NCBI RefSeq assembly: GCF_947507565.1
Contig: NC_089177.1
Location: 1,426,001 to 1,490,000 of the forward strand
Reading direction: 5' to 3'
Origin: Oscarella lobularis
Taxonomy: Eukaryota > Porifera > Homoscleromorpha > Homosclerophorida > Oscarellidae
Length of the DNA stretch: 64,000 bases
The position numbers and the translations under genes are program-made. Below the pieces are notes generated by a model. The model had not been told where the DNA came from. It was given only the letters and a program-made list of their open reading frames with translations, and searched no databases. How positions within the stretch are numbered: position 1 is the stretch's first letter; the number at the start of each line of letters is the position of its first letter. Shown here piece after piece: positions 48,861-56,971 of this stretch.

Positions 48861-50795
48861 TCAGTTCGACGACGCGTCCCCCTCCTCCTCCTCCTCCTCA
48901 CTACTCTCAGCTTCAATCTCGAGACCAGCAAACCTGCTTCCCGCCACAACCGTCCTTTTCTTCTTCTTCTTCTTTACTTCGTGAGATGGTTGCATACAAG
49001 ATAAATTAGATAATGACTCAGACTCGTTCCCTACTTCAATTTCTTTTCTCTCCGGTTTGCTTTCAACCATAAACGTCCACAATCTCGCAAACAAGTCCTT
49101 TTGCTCGCAGTTGTTCACAAAGTCCTGGTGTTTTTTGCACTCCGCATACACTCTCTGCACGAGAAAACCGTCAAAAAAACGCGCCGGGTTTACTTGGGGT
49201 AACGGGAGGCCTAGAACAGCGTTCAAGTGCAATGAACTCGAAAAAATAGCCTGCCATCGAGCAATGGCCGTTGCCAAGCCGTCATCAAAATTGACTAATC
49301 CTTTTGGTCGCTCTCGTTTATGGAAATCCCGAACTGGTTCCCATTTTCTAAGCAACGCATGACAATTTGTGAAGCAGAGAATAAAGGCTCGGATCACATT
49401 CTCTGCAGGCTGCTCTTCACACTGATACGCCCAGCAAAAGAGAGTAACCACGGGCAAAACAAATTCCTCCGGTTCAATGTGATCGATGTCACAATCCCAT
49501 TCCCCGACAATACACCGAATCAGATGATCACGCCTTTCATTTCGATCCAATGATGGAATGCAAGACAGAGGGGGAAGATTTCTAGGCACTTCAATAGAAA
49601 CAACCGCGGGGTCGTTTCCGTTGTCACAACGTCGATGTTCCTGTACAGTCACCACACCGCCGTCCTGCCGACGAGGCACAGCAATATCATAAAGGGCACG
49701 TCGTATGTGCAGCGATGCGTTATGACTACACGGACTAGCAACTGTTTCGACTTGAGGTAAAAGAAAAACTCGTCTCAAGCTAGCCGCTTGGAGGGCAAAA
49801 AGACTGAAGCGGCCTCTGCGAAAAGAGGCAATCACCCATTCAGGAAACGGTGAGCTGTCCCAACCAAGTGCATTAGACACCGTTTCATTTAGCTCGACGC
49901 TACCATAATAGAACTCCTTCGTTGCGACAAGACACGCGTGGAGTTGACTCTCAGAGCCCAAGATATCGATTTCGGCTTCGAGCACGTTGGCATACTTTCT
50001 CAGCTGATCAATGACGACGCGAATTTGAAATCGCCGCCGAACACCGACAATTTTGAATTTTCGATAAACTGGAATAAGTAGATCAGGATCAGTCAAATCG
50101 TTCTGCAGCAATACAGCCAATAGCGGACCGACGTCATACTTCGGACCGAGTCGCCAGTGAGCTTCGGCTTCGAGACCAACCCTCTCAAAAAACAGGTCGC
50201 GTCGAAATATTGTGCAATAGACAACCTGGCCCCGATCGTCGTCGCGAATCCATTCGAGAGAATCGACGGGTACGACGCCGGCGGGCAAATTGGCTAGGAA
50301 AAAATCGCTGTCGTTGGAGAGCAACGGGCATCGGTCGCGGCGCGCGCGAGCGATCGCGAGAACGTCCGCTTCGTGATCGCAAACGATCGCATCGACGTCC
50401 GAATCGGCGACGGCTCTCAAAAAGACTTGGTGCACGAGTGGCGGGAAGAAGCCGTTGCTGCGGTGGGCTGCGCGTGCGCTTACGAGACGACTCGCTTCGG
50501 CCATTCGTTCGATGTGACGGCGCTGCGTCGTCGCGAGCTTTTCGTCGCCGTTGTCGACGCCGTCGAGAAGAATGTGCGGCGTCACGGCGCTACGTCGCAG
50601 CGAGGCGAAAAAGGAGCACACCATTCTGTAGAAGTCGGGATACTCGCCGCCGCAACGCGAGTCGAACGTCGCCTTGGATGCTAGGAAGTGCAACAGGTTG
50701 TTGCCGTCGATTATCAGATCCGTATGCGTCAGTTCGACGCGACTCCACGCATTCGGAAACGTTTTCACGAACGTTGTCAATCCTTGGATACCCAT
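48861..50795 (-). CDS. Asteroid/ASTE1-like XPG-family protein, paralog 2
   Basis: An intronless 644-residue frame starts MGIQGLTTFVKTFPNAWSRV and is highly similar to the downstream copy from end to end. It has the same XPG-N (LIIDGNNLLHFLASK), FDSRCGGEYPDFYRM and XPG-I region (VDAIVCDHEADVLAIARARR, LLSNDSDFF). Its tail adds KKKKKKRT and a run of acidic residues (ESSEEEEEEGD). The two copies differ mainly in the tail and in a few residues of the middle part (an extra KFKIVGVRRRF-type stretch near residue 245). They are same-strand neighbours, so this is a tandem duplication in which both reading frames stayed open. Predicted nuclease-fold protein, probably nuclear. Confidence 0.85.
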   Translation of the reverse strand: MGIQGLTTFVKTFPNAWSRVELTHTDLIIDGNNLLHFLASKATFDSRCGGEYPDFYRMVCSFFASLRRSAVTPHILLDGVDNGDEKLATTQRRHIERMAEASRLVSARAAHRSNGFFPPLVHQVFLRAVADSDVDAIVCDHEADVLAIARARRDRCPLLSNDSDFFLANLPAGVVPVDSLEWIRDDDRGQVVYCTIFRRDLFFERVGLEAEAHWRLGPKYDVGPLLAVLLQNDLTDPDLLIPVYRKFKIVGVRRRFQIRVVIDQLRKYANVLEAEIDILGSESQLHACLVATKEFYYGSVELNETVSNALGWDSSPFPEWVIASFRRGRFSLFALQAASLRRVFLLPQVETVASPCSHNASLHIRRALYDIAVPRRQDGGVVTVQEHRRCDNGNDPAVVSIEVPRNLPPLSCIPSLDRNERRDHLIRCIVGEWDCDIDHIEPEEFVLPVVTLFCWAYQCEEQPAENVIRAFILCFTNCHALLRKWEPVRDFHKRERPKGLVNFDDGLATAIARWQAIFSSSLHLNAVLGLPLPQVNPARFFDGFLVQRVYAECKKHQDFVNNCEQKDLFARLWTFMVESKPERKEIEVGNESESLSNLSCMQPSHEVKKKKKKRTVVAGSRFAGLEIEAESSEEEEEEGDASSN

Positions 50796-51575
50796 TGTTT
50801 TATCCGGGTCTTAGCTAAGAACGCAAGCTGAAGCAAGCATGATAAGAATGAAACATGCCTTCAAATGGGTCTCATTCTGCATCTCGAGCGAAAACAAAGT
50901 CGTCATCGACAAGATTCACAAACGACGACGAAGGCGCTTCTGAGACAAGGCACTAATTATTTACATCTATCTCTAATTGTTTATTAGCAGGTTTAGCTTG
51001 CTCAGATTGCACCTCAAATGCATGAGCTACTATACCCCATCTGAGATTTCAGATGCTCTTAGTGCAATAGATCTAGGACCGCTCTATAGATACGTAATTG
51101 AAAGAATTTGACTTAGACACGGTCAGAGTATCTAGCCCAAAATTTAGACCTCGACTCACGCAGACCACGGATACTAGAAGAAGGTTAGTGCTTAGACTAA
51201 TTGAGCATGGGATGAAATTTCTTGTGACCTTGTCTTACTGGTGATCTTAATTAATAAACTATCGAAGCCTCTGCCAGTTTTTCTTATCACACCAGTGACC
51301 TCCTGTCACTACTTTGAGTGCATGGATCTCAGTAAACCGCTATTGAACATCTGGATCATTTTAGACCTCTCTAAGAACGTATTAGGCGTACCCGTTACCG
51401 AGACACCATATAGAAGTGGATTTACTGTGCGCTACTGCCCGTTTCTTTCGGAACGGGAAATGTAGCTAGGTTTCCAGACCCCAGCCAGGTAAGGCAGTTG
51501 GCAAAAGAACGAACTATTTATCTAAGATTTAATCAGCAAGGAACACAGAAAATTAGGTAAATCGCATTTGCATTA
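50796..51575. other. Intergenic region with a small open frame and one palindrome half-copy
   Basis: An ATG at 50855 (+) opens a 33-codon Ser/Lys/Thr-rich frame (MPSNGSHSASRAKTKSSSTR...) ending at 50956, divergent from ASTE1-like paralog 2. It could be a first exon, but I see no continuation. At 51159-51178 CGCAGAC is followed by CACGGATACTAGA, the half-copy of the palindromes at 5610 and 20369. Nothing else recognised. Confidence 0.3.
51159..51178. repeat. Half copy of the palindromic end sequence
   Basis: CACGGATACTAGA (51166-51178) is preceded by CGCAGAC, close to the GTYAGAC heptamer. No matching right half follows, only GGTTAGTGCTTAGAC about 15 bp on. It supports the idea of a repeated terminal sequence. 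Confidence 0.5.
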
Positions 51576-52457
51576 TCAATCAAAGCGAACATCACGAAAA
51601 AACTCTGCTGCACATCGAAAAAATTCTTGATAGCGAGAACAAAACTCCGCCTGCCTAACACAACATTCAGCACACGCTTCTCTGCTGCATGCGCATGCGC
51701 AGCGACTATGTACACATGCACAAATCAACACAATAACAATCAATAAGGCAATAATTCCACCGATGACAGCAACGGCGACATTCATCAAATTGGCTTTGCT
51801 ATTTGTGAGAGGTAAAGTTGTTGTTGAGGTGACTCTGAGTGGAAAAGAGTTGTCTCTAGAAAAGCAGCGCACCCGCCAGCCTACTGTTAATCTAACTCCA
51901 TTTTGGTATCCGCCTACAACATTGAAGGTGCTCTCGGTGTCAAGACCCAGATCCAACGGCAGTATACGATTTAGAAACGCGACTGGTTTGCCGGTATCTT
52001 CTTCTGTAACGGTGATGTTCAGGCTAACGCGGTCCTACACAAAACTAGAATTAGATCAAGAATTGACCAGTCACATTTATACCGTACTGTCCAGGGACGA
52101 GGATGTACAAAACACATAGGATTGGAAATATTGCCAAGCGACGACCCAAAGGTGATAGAGTCGCCAAATAGAAAAGACGGAAAAAAACAGCTTGATAGTT
52201 CCTTGACGCAGACTTTGACGGAATTGTTGCATTCTTGAAAAGAGCACGGATCGCCAAATATAGTTTTTGGCCACGTGTTTTGATAAGACATAAGGGTTAT
52301 CTCCAGATCGCGCTCGTCGCAGATTGCCGACTCGGCGAACGTCTCACTCTGTCAAAATATTCATTTTGCTACATCGTGTCCTCTTACCTCTCTACTTTAT
52401 AACACGCACCTCAGGCAGGATGACAAGTAGCAGCGTTGTAACAAAAACATCGAACAT
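51576..52457 (-). CDS. MNNL-domain (Notch-ligand N-terminus-like) single-pass membrane protein
   Basis: Exon 1 (ATG at 52457) encodes a signal peptide (MFDVFVTTLLLVILPE, donor gtgcgt). Exon 2 follows ttgacag near 52351 and reads RDLEITLMSYQN, then CNNSVKVCVKELSS and FGDSITFGSS. This matches the Jagged/Delta MNNL pattern (CxxxxKVCLKE, then CSFG...TFxxG). Exon 3 after ttgtgtag near 52035 reads DRVSLNITVTEEDTGKP, then GYQNGVRLTVGWRVRC. A TM (VAVAVIGGIIALLIVIVLIC) and a short Cys-rich cytoplasmic tail follow. Stop at 51576-51578. There is no DSL domain and there are no EGF repeats, unlike classical Notch ligands. About 250 residues. The domain call rests on pattern, not on a search. Confidence 0.6.
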
Positions 52458-52623
52458 TGTTGGCCTTTCCGTGTTCAGTTGCGAATTGAAAGCTTCAACC
52501 GAAGAGTCGGCGTCCCTCTGGACTTTTGGTTTCTTCCCTGCGGTTCGTGTGCTAACTGTCGACTAAAGAGCCAACTAAAGCCCAGAAGACGCGTCACGAA
52601 ATGTCCAGTCTTCGCTCGTTCAG

Positions 52624-52670
52624 TCTTCCTTAGCATGGTCTTTGGCTAACGCACTCTATCTCTTTGAGTG
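52624..52670. repeat. 47-bp direct repeat, left copy
   Basis: TCTTCCTTAGCATGGTCTTT...TTGAGTG is repeated with one base change at 56106-56152. The two copies bracket the mosaic island described below, and the right copy touches the end of the foldback transposon. Confidence 0.9.
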
Positions 52671-52701
52671 GGAGGATCAGATGCGCCGACAGAGCGGTAA
52701 A

Positions 52702-52782
52702 CCGCCCTAGGGAGGTCAATAACCTCCCTAGGGCGGCTTAGGGCGGTTATGCTAGGGCGGTTATGGGTCCACAGGGCGGTTA
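52702..52782. repeat. Perfect 15-bp hairpin followed by GGGCGGTTAT repeats
   Basis: CCGCCCTAGGGAGGT (52702-52716), loop CAATA, then the exact complement to 52736. TAGGGCGGTTA or AGGGCGGTTAT then occurs three more times to 52782. It looks like the nested ends of a degraded inverted-repeat element. Confidence 0.7.
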
Positions 52783-52850
52783 TACTAATTGATTAATTGA
52801 GTCAATACCGTTATATATAACAACTCCTCGTAAAAAAAAAGTAAAAAAAG

Positions 52851-52915
52851 TGATCCAAGAGAGATTTGAACTACCTACCCTAAACGCGCTCCTACCTACT
52901 CATCGGGGACCCTGC
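52851..52915 (-). mobile_element. tRNA-derived SINE-like fragment
   Basis: On the minus strand GATGAGTAGGTAGGAGCGC resembles a pol III A box and GTAGTTCAAATCTCTC resembles a B box. The two are only about 14 nt apart, some 17 nt shorter than in a tRNA, as if the anticodon arm were deleted. It is not a functional tRNA. An A-run lies beside it on the plus strand at about 52831-52849. Confidence 0.4.
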
Positions 52916-52931
52916 ACACTGATCTAGCGCT

Positions 52932-53129
52932 TTGCAACGGTGTTATAATATTTACGAGGTCGATCGAGATATAAGTGGTCACGAGGGCGATGTGGGATTT
53001 ATCGCCCCGGTCGGGCACCCATACATCTGGGTAGCTGGGTATATTACATTGGTATTGGGACACTATCCGTGCATGGATATGCCGGCCGTAGATATAGAGC
53101 TTTATTTATACGATTTAAAGTCAGTTTGA
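52932..53129 (+). pseudogene. Possible decayed ALG3-like (dolichol-P-mannose mannosyltransferase) fragment
   Basis: The 65-codon frame reads YEVDRD, GDVGFIAPVGHPYIW and YLYDL. ALG3 has YTEIDW, GDTGPLVYPAGxVYI and LYL in the same order. The rest is too diverged to align by eye and no flanking exons were found. If real it is a decayed gene piece; a chance similarity remains possible. Confidence 0.25.
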
Positions 53130-53428
53130 TGCTGGTCTGTTTTAATGTGTATAAACTCCAAACTTGATGTGCTCAAAACTAGATAAAGACTGCCAGAAAA
53201 GGATTTTTGCGACTCTCTCTCGCCTAGTAATCTAGGCCTAGCCGCCAGCATCGTGCAGTGACGTCAACGTCGTTGCGTCACACAGGCGAATCACACCTCT
53301 GTTTTAATTTCAAGTCTTGTACAGTAGCCTCAAAAACCACAGCACAAGTGTCGCGTCAGTGTCAAGATCTCTGTTTCTGCACGAGCCCGGATCGTAAAAG
53401 TCTGATATGTTCCCTTTAATTATCTCAG

Positions 53429-53772
53429 TGCGCGAACGAGAGCGTCTTTGTCCGGTTTCCGTCGCCCAATACATCGCAGCAATTCTTCTCGTGGCTAACA
53501 TATAAAAGCGTAACAAATAGGTGGATCAGCTTAACGGTTTGCACAATGTGTGCGCTTTCGGTCATCTGCAATGCGGCTGTCATTGCGTGGAGGTGCAAGC
53601 AGAGAAGAGGATCAATCGTCTCCTTTCTCATAGTAAATCTAGCTGTAGCGGATTGTGCTATTGCCGCAGCAAAGATGTTTTTCCTCGCGGCGCTGTTGAC
53701 GTCTAACAGTTGGTGTCAAGCTGTGGACACCGTTCTTTCGAGCCTTTGCTTCATCGATTTTTCACTTGTCAA
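53429..53772 (+). pseudogene. Rhodopsin-class GPCR exon covering TM1 to TM3, gene truncated
   Basis: A good acceptor (tccctttaattatctcag) ends at 53428. The exon reads SQQFFSWLTYKSVTNRW, then TM1 with VICNAAVIAWRCKQRRG (the conserved Asn), TM2 with SFLIVNLAVADC (the LAxxD motif), and TM3 start with SNSWCQAVDT (the conserved Cys). Donor gtaaga is at 53773. The same frame extends upstream across one TAA (53418-53420) into CQDLCFCTSPDRKSLICS, which resembles an LRR N-terminal cap. An LGR-like receptor is therefore possible. The next acceptor (ttgtttcag, ending 53842) leads within two bases into a foreign VPS13 copy, so TM4-TM7 are missing. Confidence 0.7.
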
Positions 53773-53844
53773 GTAAGATGAACTCCCTCATTTTGGTAAC
53801 CGTGGCACTCGTTGAGTTGAAAGAGCTGTGCAATTGTTTCAGTA

Positions 53845-54397
53845 TCTCTTTTGCTTCCTTTTCTGCCTTCGCTTTGTCATACTTGAACTCTAAAATAAAC
53901 CTTTCCGATACCTAAAGCAGCTGAGAGACTATGCAGGCTACCGGTGGCAGGTGAAACCAAAAGGTAGAGGTCTTTCACCGTAACAACGGTGCGTGCAGTG
54001 TACAAGGATCGCCATGGAATCTTGAGAGTCAGATTCTCTACGAAAAAAAAGAAGATACTAGTGCGAATTCAAGGCGTGAATACAGAGAAGCTTCACTTAC
54101 GAAGGAATCCGCCTCGCACAGGAAGATTTAGATCGTCCTAAGGCCGATCTTCGAAGAGGTTAGGGTGGACAGTGGAGAGTCATACCAGTGCATTCGGCTT
54201 CACTTCGAGCTCTGTCAAGACCACGTTGCCTAGATTCGTCGGTTATTTGGCGAAATTGCTGCCGTTGAACTCTCGAAGCTCGCTTGCCTTTCAAGACGCT
54301 GACTTTGACGAGTCCAATTTCTTTACGTAGGGCTTCAGAAACTTGTTTAGTATCGCAATAACGACTTTTTCAAACATCGCAACGGCTCAGACGAGTG
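53845..54397 (-). pseudogene. Truncated duplicate of the VPS13 5' end
   Basis: Matches 46011-46583 closely, covering VPS13 exon 1 and the next few exons and introns. It has lost 7 bp (GATGCGA of the parent plus strand) near 54308, which shifts the frame inside exon 1. The third exon also carries a deletion near 54115 (CGAATTCTCACGG reduced to CGCACAGG). Its left edge replaces the second exon of the GPCR, and its right edge is 30 bp from the foldback transposon. Confidence 0.9.
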
Positions 54398-54429
54398 GGA
54401 TACGAGACTTCGCAAGAGGGCCCCATCTA

Positions 54430-56103
54430 GAGTAGGACCTCGGCTTTCGGACATTCTGCGATTTCGGACGCTCGCACAGCAAATCTAGCGAACCGATTCT
54501 GGCTTCCTATGGCGCATTTGAAAGCCCAATCCCTGCCAGGAAGATGTGCCAGAGCGCGAATCAATAGACCAAACCCTCATAATTTTATGAGAAGATTAGC
54601 GCGCGCAGGTCAAATCCTCCGCTTTCGGACAGCAGTATCGCTTTCGGACACGTATGCGTAGCTCATTCAAATTTTAATGTTTCGCCTAGAATTTTTTTTC
54701 ACAAAATCCTCTATCATAGAGCTTTCGAACGCAGTAAAGCTTTAGCCAAATGGTCTAGTCTATCGCATGCTAAAAATCGACGAATATACCGACATCGCAC
54801 CTCGGTGTTCGGACACCAGTTATTCCGTTTGCAAAGCCCAAATCCGTTTCTAAAAGGACATTCTGAATTTTCTGTAAGGTATTTGAAACAATTTTCAAAA
54901 GCAGCTTAAAAAAGAGTAACATTGCTAAGCAATTGGGCTGTTTAGTGCATGAAAATGCATTTCTTGGGTTTGCTTTAGTAGCCATAAAACTAAATATAGC
55001 AACGAGATTACCCAAACTGGTACAGAAGCAAGCGGTGCGAAGAAAAAGTCACCCTTAGACTTCATATTATTGAAAAATTCTGTCACATACCAGTACAGGA
55101 CGTTACGCAAAATGCAGTTTGTTCAAACTTTATCATAGTGTTTGGTATATTGCCAAGAGCTCAGGCTACGTCAAGCTGACCATCTGCGTTTATTAATTTA
55201 TCTATTGCGTTCTAAGAATTTCAGTTTGAGTGCTCTTATATAAAGATCGAATTTCAGATTCTTGGTATCACACTCTGGCTGTGATATCTTCATGAATCTC
55301 GATGCTGCTAAAAATGTACTTGCTCTACTTATGGAAGTCAAGAGCACTCCAGAGACAGATACTGTAAAAAGGCGTACTTTTATGTAATGTTTCTGACGTT
55401 GCGATAAAAATCAGCACGACAAATGCATTTGGCGTAAAGTACTGTATGCGGCAGAATTTTTCATTAATACGAAGTTTTAGGGTGACTTTTTCTTCGCACC
55501 GCTTGCTTCTGTGCCAGTTTGGGTATTTCGTTGCTATATTTAGTTTTATTGCTACTAAAGCAAACCCAAGAAATGCATTTTCATGCACTAAACAGCCCAA
55601 TTGCTTAGCAAAGTTACTCTTTTTTAAGCTGCTTTTGAAAATCGTTTCAAATACCTTACAGAAAATTCAGAATGTCCTTTTAGAAACGGATTTGGGCTTT
55701 GCAAACGGAATAACTGGTGTCCGAACACCGAGGTGCGATGTCGGTATATTCGTCGATTTTTAGCATGCGATAGACTAGACCATTTGGCTAAAGCTTTACT
55801 GCGTTCGAAAGCTCTGTGATAGAGGATTTTGTGAAAAAAAATTCTAGGCGAAACATTAAAATTTGAATGAGCTACGCATACGTGTCCGAAAGCGATACTG
55901 CTGTCCGAAAGCGGAGGATTTGACCTGCGCGCGCTAATCTTCTCATAAAATCATGAGGGTTTGGTCTATTGATTCGCGCTCTGGCACATCTTCCTGGCAG
56001 GGATTGGGCTTTCAAATGCGCCATAGGAAGCCAGAATCGGTTCGCTAGATTTGCTGTGCGAGCGTCCGAAATCGCAGAATGTCCGAAAGCCGAGGTCCTA
56101 CTC
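54430..56103. mobile_element. Foldback transposon, 1.67 kb, TA target site
   Basis: Left end GAGTAGGACCTCGGCTTTCG and right end its complement, with TA on each side (54428-54429 and 56104-56105). The arms are about 690 bp (to about 55125, and from about 55410) and nearly identical, with a loop of roughly 285 bp. TTTCGGAC recurs at least four times per arm (for example GCTTTCGGACATTC and CGCTTTCGGACACG) and GGTGTTCGGACACC is itself palindromic. No protein is encoded beyond chance frames that mirror each other in the arms. The TA duplication is compatible with Tc1/mariner-type mobilisation; this is inference. Confidence 0.85.
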
Positions 56104-56105
56104 TA

Positions 56106-56152
56106 TCTTCCTTAGCATGGTCTTTGGCTAACGCACTCTATCTCCTTGAGTG
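56106..56152. repeat. 47-bp direct repeat, right copy
   Basis: Partner of 52624-52670. It begins at the base after the TA that ends the foldback transposon. Confidence 0.9.
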
Positions 56153-56971
56153 CATATAGCCCTGGCATATAGGGAAATGTTAGATCTGGAGGCCCTTCTC
56201 TCAAATTCTAAATACGCCCATGAGCTTACTATACTTGAGTAAGGGAATCTTACGGAAATGATTGGAAATGCTCATGAGGTCAGATGAACTCTTATGAGAC
56301 AAGCATCTCATGAGACATTGCTAAATCTCATGAGATCCTCTATCGGATATACGCATGGCTATCGTGAGACCTGACCACAGTAGTTTTAGTCTAAATCTTT
56401 TTTATAAAGGTTTGTACGAATTTAATTAACATAGGCGACGTGATGCCGATATGAGGGATCCGTCTTATTAGACACAATAATTTTTGGCCAAATCCCAACA
56501 CCCCTCAATCCCTCTGCGAGACGTTAATTCGGTGGTTGGGACTCATGATGGCCTCAATTCATTATCTATTATGTAAGAAATTGTAGATCGCTTTAATAAC
56601 TCGTATTAGCAAGCAAATCTCTAGACGAAATTCATGCGGAATGTGTAGACGTTTCTTCTTTCTATCACAACCATCCTCTTTGATTTCCATCATTGATAAC
56701 GTCTACCAAATGCAATCGCTGTTTTTGTAGAGCTAATGCGCTCCGGAATAGTTATTGTGCATGTTTAAAAAATGATGGCCACTTTCTAGTAAGATAATCA
56801 GAACAAAGACAAACAAATTGTTTGAATTTACAGAAGCTTGAAGTGATGTAAAAAATCATGCGCATAACAAAACCAAACAGGTAAGCACGCTTTAGATACG
56901 ATATACTGAGACGTACAATAAATGCAGTATATCCAACAAAGAAGAAGAACAACAGCTAACTTTACCTACCG
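56153..56971. other. Intergenic region 3' of the RNF213-like gene
   Basis: No gene recognised. CTCATGAGA-type words repeat near 56265-56335. A 66-codon hydrophobic minus-strand frame at 56752-56952 falls after the RNF213-like stop and is probably 3' UTR. Confidence 0.4.

Noticed and set aside
52982-53060. Possible tRNA gene
   Set aside because: No B box and no cloverleaf could be drawn. The stretch reads better as part of the ALG3-like remnant.
54770-55763. Mirror-image open frames of 81-105 codons
   Set aside because: They are the same sequence read from the two arms of the foldback transposon, with no transposase motifs.
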